Assembly: GCA_031291725.1 (NCBI GenBank)
Contig: JARLIM010000037.1
Location: 88,877 to 152,876, forward strand
Direction: 5' to 3'
DNA: 64,000 bases
Origin: Acetobacteraceae bacterium
GTDB taxonomy: Bacteria; Pseudomonadota; Alphaproteobacteria; Acetobacterales; Acetobacteraceae
Shown piece by piece: positions 17,507 to 25,664 of the stretch; the first letter of the stretch is position 1, and each line of letters opens with the position of its first letter. The position numbers were made by a program, and so were the translations under genes. A model generated the notes under the pieces. That model ran no database searches, was not told the DNA's origin, and saw only the letters and a program-made list of their open reading frames with translations.

Positions 17507-18775
17507 TTATGTGAACAGACTTGAAATCGAGCCCCACACGCCCAGGGCGCACACGATGCTGCCGACAACGAGCACCACGTGGCGATACCAACCGCGCAGG
17601 CGCTGTTCGGGCGGCAAGGCGCGGGTGGCGAGCAGGAACAGGAAGCCCAGCACCAATGGCAGCATCAACGCGTTCATCACCTGAACGGCAATGTTGAGCG
17701 AGACCAAATTCGGCACCAGACCGACAATCACCGCCGCCAAAACCACGCAGGCCGCATAGGTGCCATAGAACCACCGCGCCCGCAGCGGATGCAGTTCGAG
17801 GGAATGCTTGTAGCCCGTCACCTCCCCCAACCCCCAGGCCAGCGCCAGCGAGGCCACAATGGCCGCGACAAGGCCCGCCCCCAGCACCCCGGCACTGAAG
17901 ACCGCGCGCCCAATGGTCTCGCCCAGCAACGGAGTCAGGGCGCCACTGACCTCGCCGACGCTGGACAGGCTCGGCCCATCGCCATTGGCCGACGCCCCCG
18001 TGGCCAAGGTGGCGGCGGCGGCGATGAGCACGGCGGCCATGATCAATTGCGTCACAACCGCCCCTATCGCCGTGTCCATGCGTGCGGCGGCAAAATGTTC
18101 TGGGCGGAGCTTTTTGTCGGCAATGGCCGATTGTTGATAGAAAATCATCCACGGCATGATCACCGCACCAATATTGGCGGCAACCAAGAACAGATAATCG
18201 CCGTTGGTCCAGGGAATCCGCACCGAATCATGCAACATCGTCCCCAGATTCGGCCCGGCGGCCCAGGCGACAATGAAAAACGCCAGTTCAAACAAACCCA
18301 CCGCAATCGCCGCCCGCTCCACCCGGCGGTAGGAGCCGGTCATAACGATGCCGATCAATGTCACAACGGCCAGCGGCAGCGAGATCATCCGCGGGACACC
18401 ATACATATCCCCTACCCCGGCCACTCCCGACAATTCCGACAGCATCGCGCCTGTGGAGGCCACCATCAGTCCGCCGACTGATACCCAGGCCCAGAACCGA
18501 CCAAATGTCTCGCTGATCAATTCACCATGTCCGCGTCCGGTGAATACGCCAAGACGCACTGTAAGCTCTTGTACCATATATAAAATAGGCATTAAAATCA
18601 CTTGCAGCAGCAGCAAGCGATAGCCCCATTGCACCCCACTCTGCGCCGCGGTGACCACGCTGCCGACATCGGTATCGGCCAGCATCACCACCAGGCCCGG
18701 CCCAAAAACCGCAAGAAAATTGGCCAGTCTGCGGCATGTGGGGGCGGTGGTGGTGGACATGGAATTGCGAGCCAT
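17507..18775 (-). CDS. NRAMP-family metal ion transporter, divergent type
   Basis: Inner-membrane LeuT-fold proton-coupled divalent metal transporter family, 422 aa with about 11 hydrophobic segments. The N-terminal block FGPGLVVMLADTDVGS corresponds to transmembrane helix 1, where classical Mn/Fe carriers have DPGN; here it is DTDVG (residues 34-38). Helix 6 keeps AVIM and MP but has MPWM (207-210) instead of MPHN. The ion preference therefore cannot be inferred from manganese carriers. It is divergent from the degenerate response regulator across 175 bp that holds a dyad, and convergent with the operon to its left. Confidence 0.85.
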   Translation of the reverse strand: MARNSMSTTTAPTCRRLANFLAVFGPGLVVMLADTDVGSVVTAAQSGVQWGYRLLLLQVILMPILYMVQELTVRLGVFTGRGHGELISETFGRFWAWVSVGGLMVASTGAMLSELSGVAGVGDMYGVPRMISLPLAVVTLIGIVMTGSYRRVERAAIAVGLFELAFFIVAWAAGPNLGTMLHDSVRIPWTNGDYLFLVAANIGAVIMPWMIFYQQSAIADKKLRPEHFAAARMDTAIGAVVTQLIMAAVLIAAAATLATGASANGDGPSLSSVGEVSGALTPLLGETIGRAVFSAGVLGAGLVAAIVASLALAWGLGEVTGYKHSLELHPLRARWFYGTYAACVVLAAVIVGLVPNLVSLNIAVQVMNALMLPLVLGFLFLLATRALPPEQRLRGWYRHVVLVVGSIVCALGVWGSISSLFT

Positions 18776-18850
18776 TCTTAACTCGTGCTGGGTTACTCCG
18801 CCCCAGCCCCCCTGTCAAACCGGAGAAAGTTGCGGGACAGCGGCGCGAAA

Positions 18851-18871
18851 ACATCACAAAACATGTGATGT
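18851..18871. promoter_or_regulatory. Operator-like dyad between NRAMP gene and response regulator
   Basis: ACATCAC and GTGATGT form perfect 7-bp arms around a 7-bp spacer in the divergent intergenic region, 76 bp from the NRAMP start and 80 bp from the regulator start. It could be the binding site of the regulator itself or of another factor. Confidence 0.4.
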
Positions 18872-18950
18872 GGCTCACAGTTAACACTTCGTAAACACGT
18901 CATCTTACCATCGCAAGATTCTCTGTTTTGCATAAAAAAGGGATGGCAAG

Positions 18951-19760
18951 ATGCCTCGCGACGTTGTGCATCGGCAGCGCAGGATTCTGTTCGTGGGAGC
19001 GATTGCCCCCTTCGGCGCGAACTTCCTCTCTCAATTGATGGACCGCGATTTGCTGGATTTTGAAGTCGTCCCCACCGGGCTTGCGGCATTGGATGTGCTG
19101 AGCAAGCGGGTTCGGCTGTTCGACGCGATCATGGTCTGCTCACGTCTGCCAGACGGCGATGGTGCCGATTTATGCGCCCGCATGCGCCGACGCGACATCT
19201 TCACCCCGGTGATGATCATCGCCCAGGAAGACTCGGAATACGATGTCGTGCGCGGCCTGGATTGCGGCGCGAATGATTATGTCTGCGCTCCCTTCCGCAT
19301 GGCCGTGCTGCGCGCCCGTCTGCGCGCCCAAATTCGCGCCTATGAGGCGAGCGAGGAGGCCGTGCTGCCCATTGGCCCATTCGAGTTCCGCCCCGGCAGC
19401 CGCGTGCTGGTGCGTCGTGCCACCGGTCAGCGCACAAAGCTGACCGACAAAGAAACAGCGGTGCTGAAATTCCTCTACCGGGCCGATGGTCCGGTATCGC
19501 GCACCATGTTGCTGCACGAGGTATGGGGCTATCATGCCCGCGCCACCACCCATACGGTCGAGACGCATATCTATCGTCTGCGCCGCAAGATTGAGCCCGA
19601 GTCCGGGCAGATTTCGTTGCTGCTCAACGAGGAAGGCGGCTATTGGCTGGCGCGCGACCTGGGGCGTCCGGATCTGCCTATGCCGGTGGCAACCACCACA
19701 CCGATCAGCATGCGTATGCCGATACACAACCATCGACTCGCCAGCTTGATGGGCGTTTGA
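18951..19760 (+). CDS. OmpR-type transcriptional regulator with degenerate receiver domain
   Basis: The 269-aa protein has an N-terminal receiver-like domain (about 10-125) and a C-terminal winged-helix DNA-binding domain (about 135-240; LTDKETAVLKFLYRA, THTVETHIYRLRRKIEP). The receiver keeps the LPDGDG loop but the phospho-acceptor Asp is Cys63 (MVCSRLP). The acidic pair is replaced in FVGAI, the switch Thr is Ala91 and the conserved Lys of KPF is Ala113 (CAPF). It should not be phosphorylated in the normal way and no histidine kinase is adjacent. The ribosome-binding site AAGGGATGG precedes ATG. It may regulate the divergent NRAMP gene. Confidence 0.9.
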   Translation: MPRDVVHRQRRILFVGAIAPFGANFLSQLMDRDLLDFEVVPTGLAALDVLSKRVRLFDAIMVCSRLPDGDGADLCARMRRRDIFTPVMIIAQEDSEYDVVRGLDCGANDYVCAPFRMAVLRARLRAQIRAYEASEEAVLPIGPFEFRPGSRVLVRRATGQRTKLTDKETAVLKFLYRADGPVSRTMLLHEVWGYHARATTHTVETHIYRLRRKIEPESGQISLLLNEEGGYWLARDLGRPDLPMPVATTTPISMRMPIHNHRLASLMGV

Positions 19761-19764
19761 AAAT

Positions 19765-20556
19765 TCAGATCCGCCCGAACACAGCCGATCTGACAACCGC
19801 CAGCCGATCCCCCAACAACCGACGATGTACGCCCCGCTTGAGGTCTCGTGCCGCCAGCACGGCGGGCAAGGCGGCAGCGATCACGTGGCGCGGCACGGCC
19901 CCCCGCGCGTCTTCGAACCAACCCAGCCCCTGCCCGGCCAGTTCTTCCAACACCGGCGTTGCGGATTTCGGATCGTGCAGAACGTGATGCACCGACAATT
20001 CATGTGCGGCGAGGCGATCGGCCGGCAACAGACACCGCTCATGCCGCGCCAGCGCCGCCACATTGGCCAACTGCCCGGCCATGCCATATACCGCCCCAAG
20101 CTTGCGCAGGCGCGGCAGCAGCGCAGCCTCGGCCCCCAGCAGATGCCCGGCGGCGACGGCAAATCCACCGGCTCCGGCATCGAGATAAGCGGCGAAGCTG
20201 GCAAAATCGGCGATTTCCGCCTCGGCTTCGGCCTCACGCGCATCGATCATCGCCAACAAGCTATCGCGATCCAGCACGCCCTCGGCCAGCGCCCGCCCCA
20301 ACGGCTCGGCCACTTCATGCCGCCGCACCACGCCCTCGACCACTTCGCGCCACCATTGCAGGCGAATCAGGGCGAGCATGCCGATGCTGGCCACTTCGCG
20401 CGCGCGGGCGATTTCGTGGTTGAACGCGCAGAGCAGGAAATAGGCCGGACGCTTCTCGGCAGGCACGAAGAGGCCCGCGAGGAAGCGGTCGGGATCGACC
20501 TCGCGGATGAGGGCGGAAAAATCGCGCGGCGGTGGGAAATTTTCGGATAATGTCAT
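19765..20556 (-). CDS. Squalene/phytoene synthase-fold protein, NDUFAF6-like
   Basis: The 263-aa protein belongs to the squalene/phytoene synthase superfamily. Its signature segment AFNHEIARAREVAS...LIRLQWWREVVEG resembles the mitochondrial complex I assembly factor NDUFAF6 rather than true synthases. The first Asp-rich substrate motif of catalytic members (DxxxD) is replaced by AFNHEIAR, so prenyl synthase activity is doubtful. It is convergent with the regulator (4 bp apart) and divergent from sodB. A role in respiratory complex I assembly is inference from the mitochondrial relative. Confidence 0.75.
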   Translation of the reverse strand: MTLSENFPPPRDFSALIREVDPDRFLAGLFVPAEKRPAYFLLCAFNHEIARAREVASIGMLALIRLQWWREVVEGVVRRHEVAEPLGRALAEGVLDRDSLLAMIDAREAEAEAEIADFASFAAYLDAGAGGFAVAAGHLLGAEAALLPRLRKLGAVYGMAGQLANVAALARHERCLLPADRLAAHELSVHHVLHDPKSATPVLEELAGQGLGWFEDARGAVPRHVIAAALPAVLAARDLKRGVHRRLLGDRLAVVRSAVFGRI

Positions 20557-20593
20557 CCCTGGCAGGTGGCACGACCTAATCCATGTGGCAAGC

Positions 20594-20622
20594 TTGACGT
20601 TGCCTGTGTGCGTTCATACCTA
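20594..20622 (+). promoter_or_regulatory. Sigma-70-type promoter for sodB
   Basis: TTGACG (20594-20599) and TACCTA (20617-20622) are separated by exactly 17 bp and lie 38 bp before the sodB start codon, in the divergent gap. Confidence 0.6.
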
Positions 20623-20659
20623 AACACCGTGTCATGTCGACAAGTGCGGAGAGAATATT

Positions 20660-21262
20660 ATGGCCTTTGAACTTCCCACCCTTCCCTACAGCGTCAACGC
20701 GCTGGCCGCCGCCGGCATGTGCCAGGAGACGCTGGAACTGCATCACGGCAAGCACCATCAGGCCTACGTCACCGCGCTGAACGGCTTCGTGGAAAAGAAC
20801 GCCGACCTTCAGGGCAAGTCGCTCGAAGAGATCGTGGCGTTCTCCAATGGCAAGGCCGACCTTGCGGGCGTGTTCAACAATGCCGGTCAGCATTGGAATC
20901 ACATCATCTTCTGGAACAACATGTCCCCGGCTGGCGGTGGCATTCCGGGCAAGCTGGAAGCCAAGCTGGTTGAAGATTTCGGCTCGGTCGCCGCCTTCAA
21001 GGACGCGCTGAAGACCGCCGCCACCACACAGTTCGGTTCCGGCTGGGCATGGCTGGTGCAGGGGGCGGACGGCAAGCTGAAGGCCGTCAAGACCCCGAAC
21101 GGCTCCAACCCGCTGGCCACCGGCGAAGGGAAGGTTCTGCTCGGCATCGACGTGTGGGAGCACTCCTACTACCTCGATTTCCGCAACCGCCGCCCGGACT
21201 ACGTCACCAACTGGCTCGACAAGCTTGCCAACTACGAATACGCCGAAGCCCAGATGGGCTGA
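20660..21262 (+). CDS. sodB: Superoxide dismutase [Fe]
   Basis: Converts superoxide to peroxide and oxygen. The 200-aa product has metal ligands His28 (LHHGKHH), His81 (QHWNH) and the DVWEHSYYLD block with Asp and His. Gln77 in AGQHWNH is the N-terminal-domain glutamine typical of iron rather than manganese enzymes. No signal peptide, so cytosolic. A good promoter, GGAGAG ribosome-binding site and a downstream terminator make it a single-gene unit. Confidence 0.95.
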   Translation: MAFELPTLPYSVNALAAAGMCQETLELHHGKHHQAYVTALNGFVEKNADLQGKSLEEIVAFSNGKADLAGVFNNAGQHWNHIIFWNNMSPAGGGIPGKLEAKLVEDFGSVAAFKDALKTAATTQFGSGWAWLVQGADGKLKAVKTPNGSNPLATGEGKVLLGIDVWEHSYYLDFRNRRPDYVTNWLDKLANYEYAEAQMG

Positions 21263-21277
21263 TCAGCCAGACAGCCG

Positions 21278-21307
21278 AAAAAAGGGGCCGCAAGGTCCCT
21301 TTTTTTG
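21278..21307 (+). terminator. Rho-independent terminator after sodB
   Basis: AAAAAAGGGGCC (21278-21289) pairs with GGTCCCTTTTTT (21294-21305) around a GCAA tetraloop, followed by more T. The A/T-symmetric stem could also act for the convergent gene on the minus strand. Confidence 0.9.
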
Positions 21308-21323
21308 TTTTTGTGGGCGGCGC

Positions 21324-21665
21324 TTAGAGATAGACGTTGATAATCTTCTTCCCCTCAGCACGGGTGAGCCAATTCGAGCTGCCCCAGGTCACAGGCGTCC
21401 AGGTCCGGCGATAATCCTGCGATGGAACCGCCATCCACCGTTCACGCGTCAAATTGCGCCAGCGGCGGCTTTGGCCGCGTTCGGTGTAGGAACGCGGCAC
21501 GGGACGGGCGATCAGAACACCCAGAAAAATGCCAATCGGCAGCAGCAACGGGACGAAGAACAGCTGTTCTCCCTCAAATCCCATGATCGCAGAGCCCAAA
21601 GCGGCATATGTCGAGTCGGCTATCACCGCCATGACAACGATCAGCAGAAGAATACGCCTGAGCAT
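21324..21665 (-). CDS. Small membrane protein, unrecognised
   Basis: 113 aa. A hydrophobic N-terminal segment (LLLIVVMAVIADSTYAALG) and a second one (LFFVPLLLPIGIFLGVLIA) suggest two membrane helices, followed by a basic, Trp-rich soluble tail (RRWRNLTRERW, RTWTPVTWGSSNW). No family is recognised. It is convergent with sodB, sharing the bidirectional-looking terminator region. Codon use looks like its neighbours and the frame is intact, so a real gene is likely. Confidence 0.6.
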   Translation of the reverse strand: MLRRILLLIVVMAVIADSTYAALGSAIMGFEGEQLFFVPLLLPIGIFLGVLIARPVPRSYTERGQSRRWRNLTRERWMAVPSQDYRRTWTPVTWGSSNWLTRAEGKKIINVYL

Positions 21666-21925
21666 TCACCCGTTTCCCATTCGCGCTTTTCTATGCAGCG
21701 TTAACGCACCCAAGCCGTGATATTCCACGCCATATCGCCACGATGTGCCAACGGTCTGCTCACGAAACAAGACGTTAACGACTCGTGTGTCAAGGTGCAT
21801 CAAGTTTTTATGAAAAATTATTGAAATTTTGAGCGCAATCAGACTTTACGGACCGCCTTCTGCCCGTTTTCGCATCACTTGAGTGTTTTGGTGGCATTCG
21901 ATTGCAGGGAATGAGAATGCCCGCA
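21666..21925. other. Intergenic region without recognisable gene
   Basis: This 260-bp stretch separates the 113-aa membrane protein gene from the yajC terminator. It is AT-richer than flanking genes (for example 21780-21840) and presumably holds the promoter of the minus-strand 113-aa gene. No ORF, RNA or clear repeat was seen. Confidence 0.5.
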
Positions 21926-21961
21926 CAAAAATAGCCCGAATGCGATCGGCATCCGGGCTAT
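21926..21961 (-). terminator. Rho-independent terminator of yajC
   Basis: On the minus strand the stem ATAGCCCG / CGGGCTAT, continued after a mismatch by GATGC-like pairing around GATCG, is followed by a T-run (TATTTTT). It lies 26 nt after the yajC stop. Confidence 0.8.
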
Positions 21962-21987
21962 CAATGGCTCAGCAGACGACGTTGAAT

Positions 21988-22356
21988 TTACTTCTTCGCG
22001 TCGGCCGGCTTGCTGTCATTGGCGGCCTTGGGCTGCACAACGCCGGTGATCGTCTCACGCAGCACCTGCACCTTCACGCCCGGTGCGATCTCAATCTCGA
22101 TCTCGCGGACATCGGCTTCTGGCGCCTTGACGACGGTGCCCAGAATGCCGCCGCCGGTGATCACCTTGTCACCGCGCTTGACGGCCGACAACGCCGCCTT
22201 GAGCTCTTTCTGCTTTTGCTGTTGCGGACGGATGAGCAGAAAATAGAAGACGCCGAAGATCAGCAGCAGCGGGGCGAATTGCTGCACGCTTGCCAGAATG
22301 TCTGTCTGCGGCGAGGCGGCGGCGGCAGTCTGGGCGAAGGCTTCAGAGATGAACAT
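21988..22356 (-). CDS. yajC: Preprotein translocase subunit YajC
   Basis: Small single-pass accessory of the SecDF-YajC complex. The 122-aa product has an N-terminal segment with one transmembrane helix (FAPLLLIFGVFYFLLIRPQ), the family signature RPQQQKQKE, then VKRGDKVITGGGILGTVV. The start at 22356 (MFISEAF) is chosen; the 20 residues of the longer frame are Pro/Asp-rich and not family-like. secD and secF, usually next, are not adjacent: a terminator follows at once. Divergent from the DUF815 ATPase gene. Confidence 0.93.
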   Translation of the reverse strand: MFISEAFAQTAAAASPQTDILASVQQFAPLLLIFGVFYFLLIRPQQQKQKELKAALSAVKRGDKVITGGGILGTVVKAPEADVREIEIEIAPGVKVQVLRETITGVVQPKAANDSKPADAKK

Positions 22357-22445
22357 GAGATCGTCCGGGTCAGGGGTTGTGTGGTCCGGCTGCGGACCAT
22401 AGTTTCCGCCCCTCATAGGTCAAGCTCGCAACCAGGACAAATGCC

Positions 22446-23297
22446 ATGATCGACCCGAATGTGCTCGAACGAATTGCCCAGGCGCTCGAACGTCTGGCAC
22501 CGCCAGCACCGATTCCGGTCGATATGCACGCGGCGGACGCTTTTGTCTGGCATCCCTCGCCTGCCCAGCTCGCCCCGGTCAAGCGCGTGGCGCGGGTCGA
22601 TATCTCACTTTTGGTGGGAGTTGAGCGGCAGAAGAACATCGTGCTGGCCAACACGCTGCAATTCGCGCGCGGTCTGCCCGCCAACAATGCCATGTTGTGG
22701 GGGGCACGCGGCATGGGCAAATCCTCGCTCGTCAAGGCAGCGCACGCGCAGGCCAATGCCGAGAACCCCGGCTGTCTGGCACTGATCGAAATCGCACGCG
22801 AGGATATCGTCACCCTGCCCGAATTGATGCGCATCCTCCGCCCGCAACCGCGCCGCTGCGTGATCTTCTGCGACGATCTATCGTTCGAGAAGGAAGACGC
22901 GGATTACAAGGCGCTGAAATCGGTGCTCGATGGCGGCATTGAGGGGCGGCCGGAGAACGTGTTGTTCTACGCCACCTCCAACCGTCGCCATCTGATGCCG
23001 CGCGACATGATCGAAAACGAGAAATCAACCGCGATCAATCCCTCGGAAGCCACCGAAGAAAAAGTCTCGCTTTCCGACCGTTTTGGCCTTTGGATCGGCT
23101 TCCACAACGCCGATCAGGAAGCCTATTTCGCGATGGTTGAAGGCTATGCGGCCGATCTGAAGCTGCCGATCTCCACCGAAGACCTGCGCCACAAGGCTGC
23201 CGCATGGTCCACGGTGCGCGGCGGGCGCTCGGGGCGGGTGGCGTGGCAATTCGTGCAGGATCTGGCCGGCAAATTGGGGGCACCCCTGTCTGCATGA
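22446..23297 (+). CDS. DUF815-family AAA+ ATPase
   Basis: 283-aa P-loop protein of the DUF815 family. Walker A is WGARGMGKSS, Walker B is VIFCDDLSFE, and the NVLFYATSNRRHLMPRD segment resembles sensor 1 and arginine-finger regions. Family role unknown. It is divergent from yajC, a pairing common in alphaproteobacteria, and overlaps the DUF3422 gene by 4 nt (ATGA), so the two are coupled. Confidence 0.88.
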   Translation: MIDPNVLERIAQALERLAPPAPIPVDMHAADAFVWHPSPAQLAPVKRVARVDISLLVGVERQKNIVLANTLQFARGLPANNAMLWGARGMGKSSLVKAAHAQANAENPGCLALIEIAREDIVTLPELMRILRPQPRRCVIFCDDLSFEKEDADYKALKSVLDGGIEGRPENVLFYATSNRRHLMPRDMIENEKSTAINPSEATEEKVSLSDRFGLWIGFHNADQEAYFAMVEGYAADLKLPISTEDLRHKAAAWSTVRGGRSGRVAWQFVQDLAGKLGAPLSA

Positions 23298-24577
23298 CCC
23301 GGGATCACACGCTGCGGGCGGCGCTGAGCAACGAGTTGCATGCCAGACCGCCTTCGCCCATTCACACCCCAGCCCGCGCGAGTCACGTCGCCATGCTGTC
23401 CGGCGAGACCGCAGCTTCGAGCGATCGCGCGCATTTCGGCACGCTCTGCCGCAGATTCGGCATGGCCGAACCGGCACCGGAGGCCAATCACCACCTCGTC
23501 GATCTCGGCTTCGCGCGGGTGAAATGGGAGCGTCATACCGAATACAGCGCCTACACCGTCTATCGCGATGGCTGTGACGCCGCCAACCCGTTCGCCCAAC
23601 CCGCCATTGACGCCCTGCCCGCCGATTGGGTTTCGGAACTGGCGGGCGAGCGGATTGTGGCGGTTCATATCGCCCTGGTGCAGGAGACGCCGAACGAAGC
23701 GAATCTGGTGCATTTGTTCGGCAATGACGGCTTCGTCGGCGCGCATTTCTCGGGCGAGCGCGCGATGGGGTGGACGGATTTCCGCATTCATGGCGATGGT
23801 TGGAGCCGCATTCTGGTGCAGGACCACAACCTGGGTGTGCGGTCTGCCGGGCGTTTGGTGCAGCGTTTGGTGGAGATCGAGAATTACCGCATCCTCGCCT
23901 TGCTCTCGCTGCCCATCGCGTGGGAGGCGATGGCGCGATTGTCAGTGATCGAACGCGCGGTGACTGAGACGCTGGTGGACAACATGCCGCGCTCCGGCCT
24001 GAAGGATGACCGCGCGTTGCTCGACGTGCTGACCAGTCAGGCCAGTGCCTGCGAAAGCATCGCCGCCGAGACGAGCTATCGCTTTGCCGCCACCCGCGCC
24101 TATCACGGCCTTGTCACCCAGCGCCTGCTCGATCTGCGCGAGCTGCGCATTGAGGGGCTGCCGGGCTGGGGCGAGTTCATGGCCCGCCGCTACGCCCCGG
24201 CGATTGCCACCTGTGAGGCTGTTGCCGCCAGGTTGGACGCGCTGTCGCTGCGCACCCATCGCGCGGCCAATCTGCTGCGCACGCGGGTGGACGTGGCATT
24301 GGAAGGCCAGAACGCCGATCTCCTCGCCTCCATGGACCGCCGTGCCGATCTGCAGTTGCGCCTGCAGGAGACGGTCGAAGGGCTGTCGGTGGTGGCGATC
24401 AGCTATTACGCACTCGCTTTGGTCGGCCATGCGGTGCAAGGGTTGCGGCTGGTGCAGATCGATATTGACCCCGACATGGCCGAAGGTGTGGCCGTGCTGC
24501 CGGTGGTCATCCTGGTCTGGCTTGGACTGCACTGCATCAAGCGCCGGATCGCGCGCTCCCTCAACAAGCCGCACTGA
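23294..24577 (+). CDS. DUF3422-family membrane-anchored protein
   Basis: 427 aa from ATG 23294. A soluble N-terminal domain starts with the family's ALSNELHARPP motif and includes VKWERHTEYSAYT. A helical middle follows (NMPRSGLKDDRALLDVLTSQ), then two C-terminal hydrophobic segments (GLSVVAISYYALALVGHAV and VAVLPVVILVWLGLHCI). The layout resembles a cytosolic domain tethered by a membrane hairpin. Function unknown. The upstream frame start at 23204 is rejected because it lies inside the DUF815 gene. Confidence 0.87.
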   Translation: MTRDHTLRAALSNELHARPPSPIHTPARASHVAMLSGETAASSDRAHFGTLCRRFGMAEPAPEANHHLVDLGFARVKWERHTEYSAYTVYRDGCDAANPFAQPAIDALPADWVSELAGERIVAVHIALVQETPNEANLVHLFGNDGFVGAHFSGERAMGWTDFRIHGDGWSRILVQDHNLGVRSAGRLVQRLVEIENYRILALLSLPIAWEAMARLSVIERAVTETLVDNMPRSGLKDDRALLDVLTSQASACESIAAETSYRFAATRAYHGLVTQRLLDLRELRIEGLPGWGEFMARRYAPAIATCEAVAARLDALSLRTHRAANLLRTRVDVALEGQNADLLASMDRRADLQLRLQETVEGLSVVAISYYALALVGHAVQGLRLVQIDIDPDMAEGVAVLPVVILVWLGLHCIKRRIARSLNKPH

Positions 24578-24583
24578 ACCGAA

Positions 24584-25660
24584 ATGCTCCCGCCCCGTCG
24601 CACCCTGTGGACCCTGCGCAACGAGTGGCGGCACCTGGTGCGCGTCAACCCGTCCGACCGTCCCTGGCAGATGCCCTTCGCCGCGGCACTGGCGGGCGGC
24701 TTGCCGGTGGCGGTGGGGGCGATCTTCGGGCGGATGGATTACGGCGTGCTGGCCTCCCTGGCCGGCATGGTCTTCCTCTATCTGCCGCAAACGCCGTTGC
24801 AGCACCGCATGATGTGGCTGATGTCCTGCGCCTTTGGCATGGTGGGCTGCTTTGCCCTCGGCCTGATCAGCCATCTGGTGCCGGTGCTGATGCTGCCCTT
24901 CCTGGTCTTTGCCACCATTCTGGTGACGATGCTGTGCCGGTTTTATCGGGTGGGGCCACCGGCGAGCACATTCTTCGTGATGTCGGCAAGTGTGGGGGCG
25001 TTTTCACCCACAACGGTGCTGGAGGTGCCATTGCGTGTGGGCATCTTCACCCTGGGCGCCTTGCTGGCCTGCTTTGTGGCATTCTTCTATTCGGTGGCAA
25101 TCCTGCGCCTACGCCGCCCGATGCCGCTCACACCTCCCGCCCCGGTCGGGTTTGACGCATTGGTGCTGGAGCCCGTGTTGATCGGTGTCTTTGTCGGTAT
25201 TTCGCTTGCCCTTGCGCAAATGCTGCATCTGGTGCGGCCTTATTGGGTGCCGGTGAGTTGTTTGGCGGTCATCCAGGGCATGTCGCTGCGCGCGGTCTGG
25301 ACACGACAATTGCATCGCATCCTCGGCACCGGCGCCGGACTCGGTCTGACCTGGGTGCTGCTGACGATGCCGCTGGGCCATTGGACGATTTGCCTGATGG
25401 TGATCGGGCTGACCTTCCTGATCGAGACCCTGGTGGTGCGGCATTACGGTATTGCGGTGGTGTTCATCACGCCGCTGACCATCTTCCTGGCCGAAGCGGC
25501 AACGCTTGGGCAGGGGTCGGCCAATGAGGTGATCATGGCGCGTTTCTTCGATACCGTGCTCGGCAGCATGGTCGGGCTGATCGGCGGGGTGTGCCTGCAC
25601 AATGCGCAGATCAGAAACCGACTGCGTCCGCTGTTGCGGCGGCTGTCACCGGAAATCTGA
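24584..25660 (+). CDS. FUSC-family inner-membrane protein
   Basis: 358-aa protein with about nine to ten hydrophobic segments in two blocks, separated by a short loop rich in Arg/Pro (RLRRPMPLTPP). The second block has YWVPVSCLAVIQG, the signature of fusaric-acid-resistance/aromatic-acid-efflux (FUSC) proteins. It lacks the large C-terminal cytoplasmic domain of AaeB, so it is a short form. It follows the DUF3422 gene by 6 nt, probably in one transcript. Substrate unknown. Confidence 0.8.
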   Translation: MLPPRRTLWTLRNEWRHLVRVNPSDRPWQMPFAAALAGGLPVAVGAIFGRMDYGVLASLAGMVFLYLPQTPLQHRMMWLMSCAFGMVGCFALGLISHLVPVLMLPFLVFATILVTMLCRFYRVGPPASTFFVMSASVGAFSPTTVLEVPLRVGIFTLGALLACFVAFFYSVAILRLRRPMPLTPPAPVGFDALVLEPVLIGVFVGISLALAQMLHLVRPYWVPVSCLAVIQGMSLRAVWTRQLHRILGTGAGLGLTWVLLTMPLGHWTICLMVIGLTFLIETLVVRHYGIAVVFITPLTIFLAEAATLGQGSANEVIMARFFDTVLGSMVGLIGGVCLHNAQIRNRLRPLLRRLSPEI

Positions 25661-25664
25661 CCGC

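Noticed and set aside
17507..18775. Firm call of the NRAMP protein as a magnesium transporter
   Set aside because: Helix 1 is unusual, but AVIM in helix 6 is kept, so membership of the magnesium branch cannot be claimed by eye.
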